A stretch of 46,396 bases of DNA. Source: Dehalococcoidales bacterium (GTDB lineage Bacteria; Chloroflexota; Dehalococcoidia; Dehalococcoidales; BS750m-G39). Below, piece by piece: positions 45,494 through 46,396 of this stretch. Location: NCBI GenBank assembly GCA_016783245.1, contig JADHWY010000003.1:1-46396 (forward strand), written 5' to 3'. Each line of letters begins with the position of its first letter. Positions within the stretch are counted from its first letter, which is position 1. A program made the translations under genes and the position numbers. The notes beneath the pieces are model-generated. The model was given only the letters and a program-made list of their open reading frames with translations, searched no databases and was not told where the DNA came from.

Positions 45494-46396
45494 CTACTGC
45501 AAAAGCTCCATAATATGCATTACCTTTACTGGCAGCTTGTCCCGTATAGTACTGTCAATCAACTGAATTTCACATCCCGGACAGCTACTAACTACAATAT
45601 CAGCCCCGGTTGACTCAATTGCTTCCACCTTCTTATCGGCAATCTTCTTGGACAGGTCATAGTAATAAATGCTAAACGTGCCTGCCATACCACAGCACCT
45701 GTCGGCGTTAGGCATCTCAACATATTCTACACCAGGTATTGACTTTATAATCTGCCGCGGCTGGTCTTTTATCCCCAGATGTCGGACAAGATGACACGGG
45801 TCGTGCCAGGTAACCTTCTTACCCTTAACCTCGGACGCAGGCTGGTAAGCTGACGACGGTAGCTTCAATACATCAACCAGAAACTCAGAAATGTCCTTTA
45901 CCCTTTCGCCGAACTTGGTATAAGCCTCTTTCCGCTCTGAGGTATCAGCCAAAAACTTCACATAGTCCTTCAACGCCGAGGTACAGGTAGCGCAGTCTGA
46001 AACGATGTAATCTACCCCCCCAAAGGCTTTTACATTAGTGTCAGCTAATCTTCTCCCTGTATCAAAATCACCAGCCCCCAGAAACACCGGTGCTCCGCAG
46101 CAGCCTTGTTCCTCGGGCACCACTACCTCTACGCCGTTCCTGGTCAGGAAATCGACTATATGCTTACCCAGTTCAGGAAAGACGAAATCAGTCATGCAGC
46201 CAGTAAAATAGCCCACCTTCATCCTGGTGGCAACACCAGCCGGGGGCTTATTTACTACCGGGACTATCTGCCGTAGAAACTTGGGGGCAATTTCAGGTAT
46301 CTGTCTCCCCTTACCCAGAGCCGACAGGAACATGGATAAATGCCTGATTGTGCCCTCGGTCTTGGGCAGGAAAATCCCCTGAAACCAGGAGGCAAA
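45494..46396 (-). CDS. CCG-domain Fe-S protein (HdrB/GlcF/LldE-like), 5' truncated by the window edge
   Basis: The stop is inside the window; the reading frame is open through the right edge with 21 codons before the first Met (46333), so the start lies beyond. Two CCG (DUF3400-type) domains are present: GYFTGCMTDFVFPELG, EEQGCCGAPVFLGAGD and SDCATCTSALKDY, then WHDPCHLVRHLG, ADRCCGMAGTF and SSCPGCEIQL. Such domains bind an unusual Fe-S cluster in heterodisulfide reductase B and in the Fe-S subunits of glycolate or lactate oxidases. A ferredoxin-like N-terminal part is probably encoded outside the window. Likely partner: an FAD-linked oxidase or HdrA-like protein outside the window. Confidence 0.88.
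   Translation of the reverse strand, partial: FASWFQGIFLPKTEGTIRHLSMFLSALGKGRQIPEIAPKFLRQIVPVVNKPPAGVATRMKVGYFTGCMTDFVFPELGKHIVDFLTRNGVEVVVPEEQGCCGAPVFLGAGDFDTGRRLADTNVKAFGGVDYIVSDCATCTSALKDYVKFLADTSERKEAYTKFGERVKDISEFLVDVLKLPSSAYQPASEVKGKKVTWHDPCHLVRHLGIKDQPRQIIKSIPGVEYVEMPNADRCCGMAGTFSIYYYDLSKKIADKKVEAIESTGADIVVSSCPGCEIQLIDSTIRDKLPVKVMHIMELLQ

Overview
The window reads as one chromosomal segment of an anaerobic bacterium, with no phage, IS element, CRISPR array, tRNA or rRNA in it. Gene content and order (dgt-dnaG-sigA with a PEP synthase in front, a full F-type ATP synthase operon, rpsP-khpA-rimM) plus moderate GC are most compatible with a Chloroflexota/Dehalococcoidia-like organism from sediment or groundwater. 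That placement is an inference from gene content and not a phylogenetic result.

Layout. (1) 29-3786, + strand: a three-gene molybdenum hydroxylase (FAD, 2Fe-2S and molybdopterin subunits). (2) 11035-3877, - strand: a tightly packed series: endonuclease V, RF2 (needing a programmed +1 frameshift), a secreted gluzincin-like protein, RadC, a gamma-glutamylcyclotransferase-like protein, a peptide-binding protein and an ADP-forming acyl-CoA synthetase alpha subunit. (3) 11256-12378, + strand: rpsP, khpA, rimM. (4) 19691-12384, - strand: ATP synthase genes in the order atpZ/I-like, B, E, F, H, A, G, D, C, with two extra genes not part of the classical operon: a 36-residue membrane peptide between atpE and atpF, and a winged-helix-like protein between atpG and atpD. 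(5) 20758-19804, - strand: a BFN-family protein and a zinc-ribbon protein. (6) 20968-27711, + strand: PEP synthase, dgt, dnaG, sigA, convergent with ffh. (7) 29190-31957: an accessory island with an AvaI/BsoBI-type restriction enzyme, its probable m4C methyltransferase, a 31-codon ORF and a ribbon-helix-helix regulator whose promoter carries tandem operator-like repeats. (8) 32022-38235: an SbcC/Rad50-like ATPase, an orphan membrane protein flanked by two copies of an old gene junction, an HD-domain protein and two paralogous MFS transporters. (9) 38345-41200: uvrA. (10) 41496-45409: an indolepyruvate-type ferredoxin oxidoreductase whose alpha subunit has a complete GltD/NfnB-like flavoprotein module inserted within its first C-terminal Fe-S motif, followed by the beta subunit. 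(11) From 45494 to the right edge: a CCG-domain Fe-S protein, cut at its 5' end.

Taken together, the metabolic genes suggest peptide or amino-acid and organic-acid oxidation: peptide capture, 2-oxoacid oxidation to acyl-CoA by the IOR fusion, and ATP recovery by the ADP-forming synthetase, with extra redox modules (Mo hydroxylase, CCG protein). These genes are not in one operon, so the pathway is an inference. The most unusual objects are the IOR-GltD insertion fusion, the two additional small genes inside the ATP synthase operon, the RHH-controlled restriction-modification locus, and the duplicated sbcC/HD junction.
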